A stretch of 64,000 bases of DNA from Mycoplasma haemocanis str. Illinois (GTDB taxonomy: Bacteria; Bacillota_I; Bacilli_A; Mycoplasmatales; Mycoplasmoidaceae), in NCBI RefSeq assembly GCF_000238995.1, contig NC_016638.1, forward strand, positions 248,001-312,000, given 5' to 3'. The notes beneath the pieces were generated by a model. It made no database searches and was not told where the DNA came from. It saw nothing but the letters and a program-made list of their open reading frames with translations. The position numbers were made by a program, and so were the translations under genes. This document shows positions 62,351 through 64,000 of the stretch, piece after piece. The first letter of the stretch is position 1. Each line of letters opens with the position of its first letter.

Positions 62351-62983
62351 TTATTTAATGCAATACTGTTGAGCATTCTTGGCATCTGAAACTTCTTTTC
62401 CGAAGAATATTTCAGATCCAAAGTAATCACACCATTTCTGCAACTCTTTTTTATTTTGACCCAATTTCGTATTTTTGGAATCAGACTTTAACTTATTTCA
62501 TAATTCAAGAATGCTCCCCTGCAATCCCTTCCTATCCGCATTTTTCAATTGAATTATTTTTGTATCTCAATCTTTTGATTTTTCATCAATTCACTCTCTT
62601 CCAATTCCATCCTTATTGTTTTTGGAACAGTAATATTTAAAGTCTAAAAAGTATGGAGTTGATATTATGGAAGAGTTGTAAATCTCTTCACAAGCTTCTC
62701 TGTGAAGCTTCTTGGATTGTGATTCTTGGGACTTTTTGGCTACCGATTCCTTAAGTTTTGGATGTGTTGGCTTTTTGTTTTTAAGAAAATTTCATTTTTT
62801 GTTCCAAATGGAGGAATCTTTATTTTCGGTCGTATCCAATAAAGCAAATCTATACTTATCTCTAAACAGAGTTTTTAATTTGGAATTAATCTCTTTATTA
62901 TTTTGCTTAGGAAAATAATGATACGATCCTAGGGTCCCTCCAGATACAGAAAAAATAATCGCTAAAGGAGTAAACTTGGACAC
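62351..62983 (-). CDS. g100, family C anchored paralog, GTG start
   Basis: 210 aa. GTG-SKFTPLAIIFSVSGGTLGS as in g22 and g35. FRDKYRFALLDTTE, IWNKKWNFLKNKKPTHPKL, LHREACEEIYNSS (GC replaced by AC), FLDFKYYCSKNNKDGI, LQKWCDYFGSEIFFGKE, QQYCIK. Closest to g22. Function unknown. Confidence 0.86.
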
Positions 62984-62988
62984 TAATT

Positions 62989-63609
62989 CTAGCTGTTCTT
63001 AGATAAACATCACTTTTTGATTTCACCTAAAGAAGAGTCCAAATCCACATCATATGTAAATTTTCCTTTTCTATCCTTACAACCCTTCTTTAAAGCCTTA
63101 GTTTTATCATCCTCGCCGGTTTTATCCTTGAAAGAAACATCACTTAAAGAGTATTGCTCTCCTTTTTTCGCCGTTTCATAAGCATTAACATTATGCTTTC
63201 ACGCTTCCTTGTCGGTAGCGTGTGAATCATCACTTTCAAGAAGGGAGAAGTTTCCTCTTAAAAGATCTTCTGCCGTCCTTGGGACAACACACCACTTGGT
63301 GAAGGATTTGTATAGAACCTCAGAATAATCCGAAGTTGCTTTGGAATTACAAACGCTTTTTAAATCTTCAATATTGGAAATATCCTTCCCTTCTAGTTTT
63401 CATATATTCCCATCTTTTTTATAGGAATTTAGGATATTAGTTCAATGTTCGGAAGCTTTAATATCAAGAATTTGATATCCGTCTTTAGCTAAATGATCTT
63501 TGATATTTTTCCTTTGGGTTTTCAAGAGAAATTGAGAGGATAGCACAATCCCTCCACCCACAACACCACCAGCGCCTAAAGTTCCCAGAACAAGCGCAAC
63601 TTTATTCAC
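62989..63609 (-). CDS. g101, family D anchored paralog (TYDVDLD type), GTG start
   Basis: 206 aa. GTG overlaps the g102 stop (TAGTG). NKVALVLGTLGAGGVVGGGI anchor, KDGYQILDIKASEHW, ILNSYKKDGNIWKL, LKSVCNSKA, FTKWCVVPRTAEDLL, W.HNVNAYETAKK, LKKGCKDRKGKFTYDVDLD, IKKWCLSKNS. Closest to g47. Function unknown. Confidence 0.86.
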
Positions 63610-64000
63610 TAGGAATTAAGACACCATTTTAGGAAGGGATCGTATTCATCATCCTTTTTGCTAGCTAAGAAATCCTTGTTTTGTGTACTTTCACAAAATG
63701 TCTTAATCTTGGCTAAATCAGCATCTTTGGTATTTTCTGCTTTAGTGTCGGCTAGCTTTAATTTACTTCTATCTGTTTGTTGACTTTGAGAGTTGTAAAC
63801 ATTAGTTCATGCGCTAGCTTCACCACTTATTATGTTTTTTCCTTTCGGAATACGTTTAGATATCTTTCCTATTGTACATCATCTCTCTTCTTTTGATAGA
63901 TCGGCATCATCTTTAAAGTCTTTAGATAATTGAGTTTCACATCATTCTTTTAATTTAGTTCCACCATTGCTGTCGTTACTGTCTATTCCCTGTATGACCT
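63609..64000 (-). CDS. g102, family E paralog, 5' truncated by window edge
   Basis: 129 C-terminal codons are visible. LKEWCETQLSKDF, EERWCTIGKISKRI, AWTNVYNSQSQQTDRSKL, IKTFCESTQNKDFL, LKWCLNS follow the E pattern, although the RTI and SPRSQ motifs have diverged. The anchor lies outside the window. Function unknown. Confidence 0.8.

Noticed and set aside
1-64000. Short standard-code ORFs in the region, many with plausible starts
   Set aside because: They end or begin at TGA codons that align with conserved Trp, or lie antisense to longer family genes; code 4 gives full-length proteins instead.
1-64000. CRISPR-like array from the regular repetition of genes
   Set aside because: The repeats are whole coding genes of 350-700 bp with diverged sequence; no short direct repeats with unique spacers were seen.

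Overview
Organism. In-frame TGA codons interrupt almost every gene and fall on conserved tryptophans (for example the C-terminal Trp-Cys pair, usually written tga tgt), so the window must be read with genetic code 4. With low GC, dense packing, ATG/GTG/TTG starts and very long arrays of short anonymous paralogs, this points to a haemotropic mycoplasma, most like Mycoplasma haemofelis or M. haemocanis. Species is inference. I saw no housekeeping gene, rRNA, tRNA, transposase or CRISPR in 64 kb. I recognise none of the proteins by function; families are named here by letter and genes are numbered g1-g102.

Families. A (about 203-235 aa): N-terminal anchor, a K-R-L-I/L motif, and YCTR in the middle; subgroups A2 (g39, 46, 53), A3 (g13, 77, 88, 98) and A4 (g73, 78). 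B (130-135 aa): anchor, GSFC...GSC, ends in WVFPDQE. C (about 201-229 aa): KY..AL near the anchor, GC..IY, YCSK.N, LK.WCD, F.NQE.FCK. D (about 203-219 aa): EGF.LL, W...L..Y, central RWCVVP, C-terminal WC. E (about 209-220 aa): EFKSDK, LK.WC, YC.IRTI, SPRSQ, WCTE. F (112-128 aa, divergent g51 159 aa): KRCELF, TVKK.EE, KIYVA, WVYE. G (158-166 aa): conserved TTG start and M-N-I-K-L-L-L-P-P. H (174-175 aa): g17, g99. I (202 aa): g25, g26. Singletons are g50 and the polytopic membrane protein g70. Families A, C, D, E and I share a unit of about 85-100 residues, present twice per protein: Trp, then an aromatic or Leu, Tyr, then F/L-K-x2-Cys, then an aromatic-Cys. I call it the two-cysteine unit.

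Layout. 1-7527 (+): A and B array. 7535-8856 (-): A3/E. 8902-11025 (+): D, D, remnant, H. 11022-15486 (-): seven coupled D/C genes. 15571-17450 (+): I, I, D. 17439-22965 (-): D-C, then an inverted copy of the B-A-A-B block, then C. 23009-28136: three G genes, each with a divergent C gene or its remnant, with D/A2/C between them. 28162-34276 (-): long D/A2/C array. 34392-37236 (+): F-A-F-A-F-F. 37229-41083 (-): C/D array. 41171-42278 (+): F-A. 42271-45387 (-): g70 and D/E/A4. 45446-48443: remnant, A, then E-A3-A4. 48448-53466: repeated F<- ->D-C modules. 53568-61744: E-D-D blocks and A/A3 genes. 61795-64000: H, then C/D/E.

How they may work together. Nearly all proteins have one hydrophobic Gly-rich segment at the N terminus and a hydrophilic remainder, so I infer membrane-anchored proteins with the rest facing outward, some stabilised by disulphides. 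Blocks are duplicated, inverted and mosaic; anchors are swapped between ectodomains; three genes are frameshifted at homopolymer runs; and remnants are scattered. This fits a surface-antigen repertoire that diversifies by recombination and possibly by slippage. That role is inference; the duplications, frameshifts and mosaics are visible in the sequence.
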